From positions 124,001-188,000 of the forward strand of contig NZ_LIQI01000022.1 in assembly GCF_001418105.1 (NCBI RefSeq): a stretch of DNA of 64,000 nucleotides, read 5' to 3'. Positions 6,584 to 14,232 of the stretch are shown in pieces (the first letter of the stretch is position 1; every line of letters begins with the position of its first letter). Under the pieces are notes generated by a model. That model saw only the letters and a list, made by a program, of their open reading frames with translations, was not told where the DNA came from and made no database searches. This DNA is from Lacinutrix himadriensis. Its GTDB lineage: Bacteria > Bacteroidota > Bacteroidia > Flavobacteriales > Flavobacteriaceae. The position numbers and the translations under genes are program-made.

Positions 6584-8077
6584 ATGCATAAAAAATACGT
6601 AATCGCTTTTGACCAAGGCACAACCAGTACCAGGACCATTATTTTTGATGAAAAAGGTACTATTTTAGGTATATCGCAAAAAGAACTCACTCAACACTAT
6701 CCAGAATCTGGCTGGGTAGAACACGACCCTATCGAAATATACAACGACCAAAAAGAAACTTTTGAAACCGTTTTAAAAGACACCGGAATTCTTCCGGAAG
6801 AAATTGCAGCCATAGGAATTACCAATCAAAGAGAAACCACTGTGGTTTGGGATAAAGAAACGGGCGAACCTATCTACAATGCCATTGTTTGGCTAGATAA
6901 TAGAACCAAAGACATTTGTAAGACTTTAAAAAAGGATGGCTTAGGAACTTATGTTCGAGAGCATACAGGATTAGTTATTGATGCCTATTTTTCGGGAACC
7001 AAATTAAAATGGATTTTAGATAACGTACCAGGAGCACGTAAAAAAGCCGAAGCTGGAAAACTTTTATTCGGAACGATAGATAGTTGGTTAATCTATAAAT
7101 TTACTAACAGAAAGCAGCACCTTACCGATCATACCAACGCTTCCCGAACTATGCTGTATAATATTAAAGATTTAAAGTGGGATGCTACGTTGTTGGCTGC
7201 TTTAGATATTCCGAAATCGATGTTACCAGAAGTAAAAACCTCATCCTCTAATTTTGGTGCTGTAACTTTTAACGGAATCCAAATCCCTATTTATGGCGTT
7301 GCTGGCGACCAACAGGCAGCTTTGTTCGGACAAGGAGGATCGGAAGCAGGAATTGCGAAAAACACTTATGGAACGGGTTGCTTCTTATTACTTAATAATG
7401 GAAAAGATTATGTGTCTTCTAAAAACGGACTCATCACCACACTAACTTGCAGCTTACCCAACGAACCTGTCAACTATGCATTAGAAGGTAGTATTTTTAT
7501 TGGTGGCGCATCTATACAATGGTTACGCGATAAGTTGTTATTCATTAAGGATGCAAAAGAAACTGAGGCTATTTGTAAAAGTATTCCGCCATTAAAAGAT
7601 TTATATGTGGTTCCCGCTTTTGCAGGATTAGGCGCACCATATTGGGATGCCAATGCAAAAGGTGCCATCTACGGAATTACACTAGATATTGGAAAAAATG
7701 AAATTATTAAAGCAACTATTGAAGCATTAGCCTATCAGACCAAAGATGTCATAAAAGCAATGGAAGAAGATAGCGGAAAAACACTAACTTCCTTAAAAGT
7801 CGATGGTGGTGCAAGTGCGAATAATTACCTGATGCAATTTCAATGTGATATGCTTGATGTTATTGTGGAAAGACCAACAATGTTAGAAATAACTGCTCTT
7901 GGAGCTGCCATGCTAGCAGGATTAAAAGCTGGTATTTGGTCGAGAAAAGACATGGAATCCATTCGAGATATAGATCAAGTTTTTACGCCAAAAATGGATA
8001 TAAAAACAAGAATTCAAAAATATGCAGGCTGGTTGTCGGCTATTAAAAGAACCAAAACCTTTAATGACGAGGAATAA
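6584..8077 (+). CDS. glpK: glycerol kinase
   Basis: This enzyme phosphorylates glycerol to sn-glycerol 3-phosphate with ATP in the cytoplasm. The ATG at 6584 gives 497 residues, the usual length; a TTG two codons earlier is less likely. The FGGY-family N-terminal phosphate motif FDQGTTSTRTIIFD is at residues 7-20, GITNQRETTVVWD near 80, and the C-terminal lobe has VDGGASANNYLMQFQCD. The next gene is glpD, 188 bp downstream. A palindromic operator candidate lies upstream. The product is also the backbone for triacylglycerol, linking it to the adjacent acyltransferase cluster. Confidence 0.97.
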   Translation: MHKKYVIAFDQGTTSTRTIIFDEKGTILGISQKELTQHYPESGWVEHDPIEIYNDQKETFETVLKDTGILPEEIAAIGITNQRETTVVWDKETGEPIYNAIVWLDNRTKDICKTLKKDGLGTYVREHTGLVIDAYFSGTKLKWILDNVPGARKKAEAGKLLFGTIDSWLIYKFTNRKQHLTDHTNASRTMLYNIKDLKWDATLLAALDIPKSMLPEVKTSSSNFGAVTFNGIQIPIYGVAGDQQAALFGQGGSEAGIAKNTYGTGCFLLLNNGKDYVSSKNGLITTLTCSLPNEPVNYALEGSIFIGGASIQWLRDKLLFIKDAKETEAICKSIPPLKDLYVVPAFAGLGAPYWDANAKGAIYGITLDIGKNEIIKATIEALAYQTKDVIKAMEEDSGKTLTSLKVDGGASANNYLMQFQCDMLDVIVERPTMLEITALGAAMLAGLKAGIWSRKDMESIRDIDQVFTPKMDIKTRIQKYAGWLSAIKRTKTFNDEE

Positions 8078-8114
8078 ATATTGCATTATAAAAACACAAA
8101 CAATTAATTTATTT

Positions 8115-8193
8115 CCTGCAAGGTCTCCTTTTGTACCTTGTAGGTATTATACCTAAACAAACAATACCTACAAGGTTTTCAAAACCTTGTAGG
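8115..8193. repeat. two palindromic intergenic repeats between glpK and glpD
   Basis: Unit one is CCTGCAAGGT (8115-8124) facing ACCTTGTAGG (8135-8144). Unit two (8167-8193) is a perfect 27-nt palindrome with 13-base arms CCTACAAGGTTTT around a single C. A degenerate relative is at 2528-2554. RNA from either strand would fold into strong hairpins, so the repeat may attenuate or stabilise glpK-glpD transcripts. Confidence 0.7.
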
Positions 8194-8265
8194 ATAACCA
8201 ATGACAACGCATTTTCCATTGGTATTAAATATAAATTTGGTTTTAAAGGAACCTAGCAAACAAAT

Positions 8266-9939
8266 ATGAAAGCAAAACCATTTTCTATTTTAAATAGAGC
8301 CGAAGATCTTAAAACCGTAAGCACCCAAAAATTTAATCTTGTTATTATTGGCGGTGGTGTTACAGGAGCAGGAATTGCTTTAGATGCTGCATCACGAGGA
8401 CTAAAAACCTGTTTGATTGAGAAAAATGATTTCGCTTCTGGAACGAGTAATAAATCCACAAAACTAATTCATGGCGGTTTGCGTTATTTAAAGCAATTGG
8501 AAATTGGTCTAGTGAGAGAATCTGGTCGAGAACGCGCTATTGTACATAAGCTAGCGCCACATTTAGTGATTCCAGAAAAGATGCTTTTACCGCTTGTTGA
8601 AGATGGTACTTATGGTAAAATGATGACTTCTATCGGATTAAAAGTATATGATTTTTTAGCCGATGTGGAAGGGGATGATCGTAGGAGAATGCTAGACAAA
8701 GCTGAAACTTTAAAAAAAGAACCACTGCTTGATGCCGAGACGATTCTTGGTAGTGGTTATTATTCGGAATACAGAACAGATGATGCACGACTCACCATAG
8801 AATTACTTAAAAAAGCTTCCGAATTTGGAGCAACCATTCTTAATTATTGTGAAATGGATGCTTTTGTTTACAATACCAAAAAGGAAATAAAGAGTATTCA
8901 ATGTATCGATCATAATTCGGGAGAAACCTTTAGCATTAGATCTAGAAATTTCGTTTCCGCTACTGGTCCGTGGGTAGATAAATTACGAGAGAAAGATGCT
9001 TCCAAAAACAACAAACATTTACATCTAACAAAAGGCGTACATATTGTTTTTCCTATTGAAAAATTCCCATTACAACAATCGGTTTACTTTGATGTCGCAG
9101 ACGGACGTATGATATTCGCAATCCCGAGAGGAAGAGCAACCTATGTTGGCACCACAGATACCGACTATTTTGGAAACTTAGATCGCGTAGTTACCACAAA
9201 AGCAGATATTCATTATTTGCTAGATGCCGTTAATGATGCATTTCCGGATATTCATTTAAAGGAAGAAGATATTGAATCGAATTGGGCTGGATTACGTCCT
9301 TTAATTCATGAAGAAGAAAAAGACCCTTCCGAATTATCTAGAAAAGATGAAATATTTGTTTCTAAAAGTGGCTTAATTTCTATTGCTGGCGGAAAATTAA
9401 CAGGATACAGAAAAATGGCACAACGTGTAATGGATGCCGTTTTAAAAACGATGACTGATAAGCAAGAGTCGAAATTAAAAGATTCATATACCGAAAAAAT
9501 AGCACTTACCACAAATGCGATGACTTCGTCTAAAGAAGTGAAAAAATATCAAAAAAAATTACGCTTAAAGCTTCAAGAATTCGGAATAGAAAACGATTAT
9601 TTTGCTTGGTATTTGACTTCCAATTATGGTAAACAAGCGAATGATATACTAGAAAAAATGCAATCCTTTACCGATGAAAATCCGGAATCTAGACTCATTA
9701 GAGCCGAGTTATGGTATGGTATTCATCATGAAATGATTAATAGTCTTGCTGATTTCTTTGTACGACGAACCGGTAGACTGTATTTTAATATTTCTAGCGT
9801 TGCAAAATATGAAACGTTAATTACGAAAGACTGCACACAATACTTAAACTGGGATGCTGCTCGAATTGCTAAAGAGAAAGAAACATTAAGCATTCTTGTA
9901 AAAGATGCTACCCATTTTTATGATGAAGAATTGAATTAA
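8266..9939 (+). CDS. glpD: aerobic glycerol-3-phosphate dehydrogenase (FAD)
   Basis: This enzyme oxidises glycerol 3-phosphate to dihydroxyacetone phosphate at the inner membrane, passing electrons to quinone. The 557 residues are in family range. The FAD Rossmann motif GGGVTGAG is at 29-36, then KSTKLIHGGLRYL (about 64-76), VSATGPWVDKLR and a C-terminal helical DAO_C region. It lies downstream of glpK and forms the glycerol utilisation pair. No glycerol facilitator gene is in the pair. Confidence 0.96.
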   Translation: MKAKPFSILNRAEDLKTVSTQKFNLVIIGGGVTGAGIALDAASRGLKTCLIEKNDFASGTSNKSTKLIHGGLRYLKQLEIGLVRESGRERAIVHKLAPHLVIPEKMLLPLVEDGTYGKMMTSIGLKVYDFLADVEGDDRRRMLDKAETLKKEPLLDAETILGSGYYSEYRTDDARLTIELLKKASEFGATILNYCEMDAFVYNTKKEIKSIQCIDHNSGETFSIRSRNFVSATGPWVDKLREKDASKNNKHLHLTKGVHIVFPIEKFPLQQSVYFDVADGRMIFAIPRGRATYVGTTDTDYFGNLDRVVTTKADIHYLLDAVNDAFPDIHLKEEDIESNWAGLRPLIHEEEKDPSELSRKDEIFVSKSGLISIAGGKLTGYRKMAQRVMDAVLKTMTDKQESKLKDSYTEKIALTTNAMTSSKEVKKYQKKLRLKLQEFGIENDYFAWYLTSNYGKQANDILEKMQSFTDENPESRLIRAELWYGIHHEMINSLADFFVRRTGRLYFNISSVAKYETLITKDCTQYLNWDAARIAKEKETLSILVKDATHFYDEELN

Positions 9940-9956
9940 AAAAGATTTAGGTCATT

Positions 9957-10592
9957 TTAAGGTTTAAACAAATTATTCCGAATAGCATACAAGACGAGTC
10001 CAATTCTGTTTTTTAAGTTTAGCTTGGCATACAAAACATCTCTATATCCTTCAATCGTTTTTGGACTTAAAAACATTAAGTCCGCAATTTCTTTATACGT
10101 TTTCTCGCTACATGCATGTGTAATAAACTCTATTTCTCTGTCTTTTAAAACCATTTCATCTTCTTCCTTAGTCAAACTACCTATTAAAAGTTGTGCTATG
10201 GTATTGGTATGATAATAGCCTTTTTGTAATACCTCATTTAACGCTTCTTCTAAAATTTCCTTTTTAGTATCTTTTACTAAATAGCCTTTTGCTCCTGCCC
10301 TAAGCATATTTATAATTGTTTTCTCTTCGGTTTCCACAGATAGCGCTATTACTTTAATTTGCGGATGATGTTGTTTAAGTTCTGCTGTAGCATCTATACC
10401 ATTTAAGATAGGCATATTAACATCCATTAAAACAATCTCTGGGATATTTTTAGGGTCTTTTAACATGGTTAATAGCTCCTTTCCATTTTTACAGGAATAT
10501 AAAGTTTTAAAATTTTCGAACCCATTAACAAGTTCACTTATGGCTTCTGATAATAAAATATGATCGTCTACTACGACTACGGAATGCTTCAT
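9957..10592 (-). CDS. NarL/LuxR-type response regulator
   Basis: The 211-residue protein has a receiver domain with the acidic pair VVDDH (D9/D10), phosphoacceptor D57 in VLMDVNMP and the conserved Lys in GYLVKDT. A LuxR-type helix-turn-helix follows (about 146-211, TYKEIADLMFLSPKTIEGYRD). Its start overlaps the kinase stop by four bases (ATGA), so the two are translationally coupled. It is the output of the four-gene signalling operon. Targets are unknown; the shared-leader genes at 13.2-14.2 kb are nearby candidates. Confidence 0.92.
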   Translation of the reverse strand: MKHSVVVVDDHILLSEAISELVNGFENFKTLYSCKNGKELLTMLKDPKNIPEIVLMDVNMPILNGIDATAELKQHHPQIKVIALSVETEEKTIINMLRAGAKGYLVKDTKKEILEEALNEVLQKGYYHTNTIAQLLIGSLTKEEDEMVLKDREIEFITHACSEKTYKEIADLMFLSPKTIEGYRDVLYAKLNLKNRIGLVLYAIRNNLFKP

Positions 10593-11356
10593 GAGATATT
10601 TGTGTTTAATGGATATAAAATAGTAATAGAGGTACCGCTGTTATCCTTTGTTTGTATGGTAGCTTTGGCTCCAATTAACGCTGCTCTATGAATCATGTTT
10701 TTTAAACCTTGTCCTTGAGTAGGTAGTAAACTATCAAAACCTATCCCATTATCTTTAGCCTGTATTTCTAATCGCGTTTCAGAATATTTCAATACCACCT
10801 TTAAATTAGAGGCTTGAGAATGCTTTATGGTATTAGAAAAAAACTCTTGCAAGATTCTAAAAAGCACTATGGCTATATTGGCATTAATCTCTTGGGTAGT
10901 TCCTTTTATTTCTAACTGGGTTTCCAAAAAATTAAGTTTGTTAAAACGATCTAATTCTTGTTTTAAAGCAGCTTCTAAACTTAAGTCTTTAATAGTATCT
11001 GGATTAATATTTTTAGATAAGGCTCTTAATTCATCTAATCCTTTAGCTATACTATTAGCAGCCTCTTCCATTTTTACCGGATCGTCTTTAGCGTTTTGTG
11101 CTTGTATTTTTGCAAGCGTCATTAACTGACCAATATTATCATGCAATTCCCAGCTAATATTACGCAAGGTTTCTTCGCGAATTTCTATTTGTGTTTTTAT
11201 TATTTCCTGTTTATAATTAACTTCTGCATCTTCCTTGCTTTTTATTAAGGCATTTTTTCGTTTTAGGAATAGCAGAAAAAAAAGGACTACAAATACTCCT
11301 AAAATCACCACTATTACTAATGCTAGTATGATTGTTAAACCTTCCTTTTCGAACAT
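10589..11356 (-). CDS. NarL-partner sensor histidine kinase (HisKA_3), minimal
   Basis: The 255-residue kinase has one N-terminal membrane helix (about 8-31), a short coiled coil, the HisKA_3 phosphoacceptor motif ELHDNIGQ with H72, and a HATPase domain (KDNGIGFD, GQGLKNM). It has no sensor domain of its own. Its start lies 22 bp inside the upstream membrane-protein gene, so the two are coupled and probably form one sensor. It phosphorylates the regulator encoded immediately downstream. Confidence 0.92.
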   Translation of the reverse strand: MFEKEGLTIILALVIVVILGVFVVLFFLLFLKRKNALIKSKEDAEVNYKQEIIKTQIEIREETLRNISWELHDNIGQLMTLAKIQAQNAKDDPVKMEEAANSIAKGLDELRALSKNINPDTIKDLSLEAALKQELDRFNKLNFLETQLEIKGTTQEINANIAIVLFRILQEFFSNTIKHSQASNLKVVLKYSETRLEIQAKDNGIGFDSLLPTQGQGLKNMIHRAALIGAKATIQTKDNSGTSITILYPLNTNIS

Positions 11357-12009
11357 ACGATGAAGCCTGTAATTAAAATTAAACTAGAAAAAATAGTTAT
11401 AGCCTGCTTTATATAAAATAAATAAAAATAATCTTCCAATTTAAAAAAATTGGTCTCTCCAATCTTAAATGGCGTAAACACAAGATAATATACAAATAGG
11501 GATACTGCTATCCAAAAAAATAAATCGCGATAGATATTGACTATTCTAGACGAGTTTAACATTTCGAAAAAATAATAAAACACACAAAGCATAACACTAA
11601 ACCCTGCTAAAATAAAAGATTTCACTTGTGGTTGTTGGAAAGGATTAATTTTTTCAAACCCAATTTCATACATCAAACTTATTGCATAAAGAACTCCTAA
11701 AACAGATATTGTTTTTTTAAAGTTATTGCTTTCAGAAAATCTGTAGAACAACCAAAAAAGAAAATAAAAATTAATTATATTTCTTATATTAAAGACTATT
11801 TTATTATATCCAATCTCACTAACATGCCTACCATAGTATAGTGCAAATACTTCAACAAGCACTATAAACCACAAGGATACAATATATAATCTGTACTCTA
11901 ATTGTTTAAATGTATTCCAGAAAAAAAGCGCTATGATAGCAACTATTAGCTGTATAATACTATAATTGTTAAACAATGCATCGTAAATAGTATTCATTAT
12001 CATATTCAA
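11335..12009 (-). CDS. integral membrane protein, putative sensor subunit
   Basis: The 224-residue protein is almost entirely hydrophobic. Roughly six to seven membrane helices can be drawn (for example IIQLIVAIIALFFW, LYIVSLWFIVLVEVFALYY, FYFLFWLFYRF, LFFWIAVSLFVYYLVF, AITIFSSLILITGFIVC). I do not recognise a named family, although the layout recalls the 7TM module that often precedes kinases in flavobacteria. The 22-bp overlap with the sensor-less kinase suggests it supplies signal input. Function is inferred from position. Confidence 0.65.
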   Translation of the reverse strand: MNMIMNTIYDALFNNYSIIQLIVAIIALFFWNTFKQLEYRLYIVSLWFIVLVEVFALYYGRHVSEIGYNKIVFNIRNIINFYFLFWLFYRFSESNNFKKTISVLGVLYAISLMYEIGFEKINPFQQPQVKSFILAGFSVMLCVFYYFFEMLNSSRIVNIYRDLFFWIAVSLFVYYLVFTPFKIGETNFFKLEDYFYLFYIKQAITIFSSLILITGFIVCSKRKV

Positions 12010-12027
12010 TTAAATTGACCTTTCTTT

Positions 12028-12987
12028 TTATTGAATTTTTTTTGGAGGCATGTCATTAAACTCATTTGCACTAACACTTGTATGTTCCATCATAACCCGC
12101 TTCTTTTTAGTTGCTTTTGGTTTTAATAAAGGAAGTACGGTTGCTAATTGGTTTTCATTTTCCACTTTCCATTTAGAATTAGATGCTGTATTATTATAAA
12201 CGGATCTTAAAGGAACAAAAGTTCCCACGTATGGATCTTCACCAGCCTCATGTTGTATACTAAACGGAATATGTTTTTCTATCTCATCTCTTGCAATACT
12301 GTCATTACTATCGTCATAATAGGTAAGCGTTAGAAAATTGGTTAACCTACCGCGATGATCCCCAGATTTAGCAGGTTCATTTCCTCTAAATTTTTCATTC
12401 TCTTTTAAATGTATATTATTATCTTCCTCTAAGCCATAAGCTCCAAAATTAATAGCTATTCCGGTAATATCATTTAGTGGATTTTTTTGTTCTAATGCTT
12501 TTGCAAAATTTAAATATTCTTCTAACCATGCTAAGCTAACCCAAACATATTCTGTAGGATTGTAATCTTCTCTATTGTCTAACTTTGCTTCCACAGACTT
12601 AAAGTTCCCTTTCTTTTTTAGGTTTTCCGATTTAAGATTATTTGCTATTCCAGTATTAAAACTTTTTTTATTAAGCTTTGCTTGGTTTAATTCGTGAAGT
12701 TCTTTTTCATCCAATACTTTGGAGTCCTTCTCTATAGGCTCTGGATCTACATCATCGACCATACAAGGAACCCCTTTTTGTATATTTCTAATAGGTTCTA
12801 AAAATCGATTTGCGTAATTGGTATATAATTCTTTAGATTCTGCTATACTAATAGCATGAAAAGAGTTTTCATAGGTTGCAATAGCCTTGTCTGCATCTAA
12901 TTTATTACCACATTTACAAATAAAAATATAACCCAATAATAGTACACATATAGTGAGTAATGCAAAATTGATTGTTTTAGCTTTCAT
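12028..12987 (-). CDS. uncharacterised membrane-anchored protein
   Basis: The 319-residue protein has one N-terminal membrane helix or uncleaved signal (about 7-25, followed by FICKCGN, which is not a proper lipobox). A charged, presumably periplasmic body follows, with TEYVWVSLAWLEEYLNFAKAL (about 150) and two short aromatic/acidic stretches. No known domain is recognised. It is the first gene of the signalling operon, ending 18 bp before the membrane-protein gene. It may be a ligand-binding or accessory protein, but this is unproven. Confidence 0.6.
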   Translation of the reverse strand: MKAKTINFALLTICVLLLGYIFICKCGNKLDADKAIATYENSFHAISIAESKELYTNYANRFLEPIRNIQKGVPCMVDDVDPEPIEKDSKVLDEKELHELNQAKLNKKSFNTGIANNLKSENLKKKGNFKSVEAKLDNREDYNPTEYVWVSLAWLEEYLNFAKALEQKNPLNDITGIAINFGAYGLEEDNNIHLKENEKFRGNEPAKSGDHRGRLTNFLTLTYYDDSNDSIARDEIEKHIPFSIQHEAGEDPYVGTFVPLRSVYNNTASNSKWKVENENQLATVLPLLKPKATKKKRVMMEHTSVSANEFNDMPPKKIQ

Positions 12988-13189
12988 GATTTCTGATTTT
13001 AAAGTTATTACACAAAAGTAAGTTACATCATTTTTTTTATCTCAGGTAAAAACCCCTTTTTAAAGGAGTCATTTATCTGTTTTTTCTCAAATAAACCCTC
13101 TATCCTTTTCCGTTTAAAACCTCTTGTCTTGGTTTGTTTTTCTCTACAACTTTGTAATCCACATTTCGAAGTGCTATTAATCATTATCT

Positions 13190-13230
13190 AGGCGAAAACC
13201 GAAAAGCCTTTATTAAACAGAGTAGGTGAA
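13190..13230 (+). promoter_or_regulatory. conserved 5' leader with short stem (copy 1)
   Basis: AGGC (13190-13193) can pair with GCCT (13206-13209) around a purine-rich loop ending CCGAAAA. TTTATTAAA, AGAGTAGGT and then the gene start follow. The copy at 13831-13869 has AGGT pairing with ACCT, a compensatory change at one base pair, and the same spacing to its ATG. A structured or regulatory leader is likely. Confidence 0.5.
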
Positions 13231-13245
13231 ATTAAATATTATATT

Positions 13246-13812
13246 ATGGCAACAAATGAAAATTTATCTCTATTAGAATTATTTGCTAATGAATTAATTG
13301 AAATTCCAAAAGCTATTGAAACTGGATTATTAAAAAGTTTTGATGATCAAGACATGAATGATGTCGTATTAATATACACACCCATTCTTGCAAAACAGTT
13401 TAAAGAAATTTCTGAACTTATTAAAGAAAGCTTTAAGAATGGATCTGCTCAAGAAAAAAAGGATGCTACAAGCCTACTAAAAACTGCATCCGGACTAGAG
13501 CTTGCTAAAAGTGCAAAATCAATATCTAAAAACTTAAAATCTATTTCATCAAAACTGGGTCTAAACAGTATAATTAAGGAAATCAAAAAATTGATTCTTT
13601 TTATATTAGACCTCTTTAAAGCACCAAAATGGTTAATAGACATAATTCTAATTATTGACCAAATATTGAATGCTCTTTTTGGATTAGACTTACCCACTTC
13701 AATGTCCGAAATACTATCTAAAATGGAGCAAAATTATTTAGATGAACTTACTGCTCACTCAAGACTAAAAAGAGAAAGAAAACTTTTATTCTCTAATGAA
13801 GATGAAAATTAA
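13246..13812 (+). CDS. uncharacterised protein with amphipathic/hydrophobic C-terminal helices
   Basis: The 188-residue protein has no family I can name. The N-terminal half is helical and charged. Residues about 125-160 are very hydrophobic (LILFILDLF, LIDIILIIDQILNALFG) and may associate with membrane or with a partner. There is no signal peptide. It shares its 5' leader with the next small gene, so the pair is probably co-regulated. It lies between the signalling operon and DUF5686, in a patch of genus-level or accessory genes. Confidence 0.55.
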   Translation: MATNENLSLLELFANELIEIPKAIETGLLKSFDDQDMNDVVLIYTPILAKQFKEISELIKESFKNGSAQEKKDATSLLKTASGLELAKSAKSISKNLKSISSKLGLNSIIKEIKKLILFILDLFKAPKWLIDIILIIDQILNALFGLDLPTSMSEILSKMEQNYLDELTAHSRLKRERKLLFSNEDEN

Positions 13813-13830
13813 TTCATAAAATAATTATTC

Positions 13831-13869
13831 AGGTGGAAACCGAAAAACCTTTATTAAAAGAGTAGGTAA
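13831..13869 (+). promoter_or_regulatory. conserved 5' leader with short stem (copy 2)
   Basis: AGGT (13831-13834) faces ACCT (13847-13850). The intervening loop, the following TTTATTAAA and the AGAGTAGGT block match copy 1 almost base for base. The distance from the block to the ATG is 18-19 bp in both copies. Confidence 0.5.
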
Positions 13870-13886
13870 ATAAATATTTAGAAATT

Positions 13887-14183
13887 ATGTGTAAAGAAAA
13901 TGGTTTAGAAAAAGCAAAATGTGAAGAGTCAAATGCAAAATTGATTATTCGTGCTAATAATTTTGAGAATGCAAAAGTATTAGTGAAAAAGAACGCAAAA
14001 GAAAATTCAGAAATACTAAAAGAATTATCTAATATAGAAAAAATGCTTGAATTAGCAGAAAAAAATGAGGATGACAAAAATGAAAATCAAGAAATTAGAA
14101 TAAGACTCTGCAAATGGAAATTTTGTATTACAGTATTACAATTTTGGAAAAAAATTGACATTGACATAAATATCAATTTATAA
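13887..14183 (+). CDS. small uncharacterised charged protein (98 aa)
   Basis: The protein is not recognised. It is Lys/Glu/Asn-rich, with a coiled-coil-like middle (about 38-70, AKENSEILKELSNIEKMLELAEKN) and a C-terminal stretch CKWKFCITVLQFWKKI containing two cysteines. It begins 74 bp after the 188-residue gene, behind a second copy of that gene's leader. A two-component role such as an effector and partner pair is possible but only suggested by the shared leader. Confidence 0.45.
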   Translation: MCKENGLEKAKCEESNAKLIIRANNFENAKVLVKKNAKENSEILKELSNIEKMLELAEKNEDDKNENQEIRIRLCKWKFCITVLQFWKKIDIDININL

Positions 14184-14191
14184 TGATTCAT

Positions 14192-14231
14192 TAAAAAAAG
14201 CTTAGTACTTAAAAGGTATTAAGCTTTTTTT
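14192..14231. terminator. bidirectional terminator
   Basis: AAAAAAAGCTTA (14192-14203) pairs with TAAGCTTTTTTT (14220-14231), with T-runs on both strands. It separates the 98-residue gene from the converging DUF5686 gene. Confidence 0.7.
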
Positions 14232-14232
14232 C

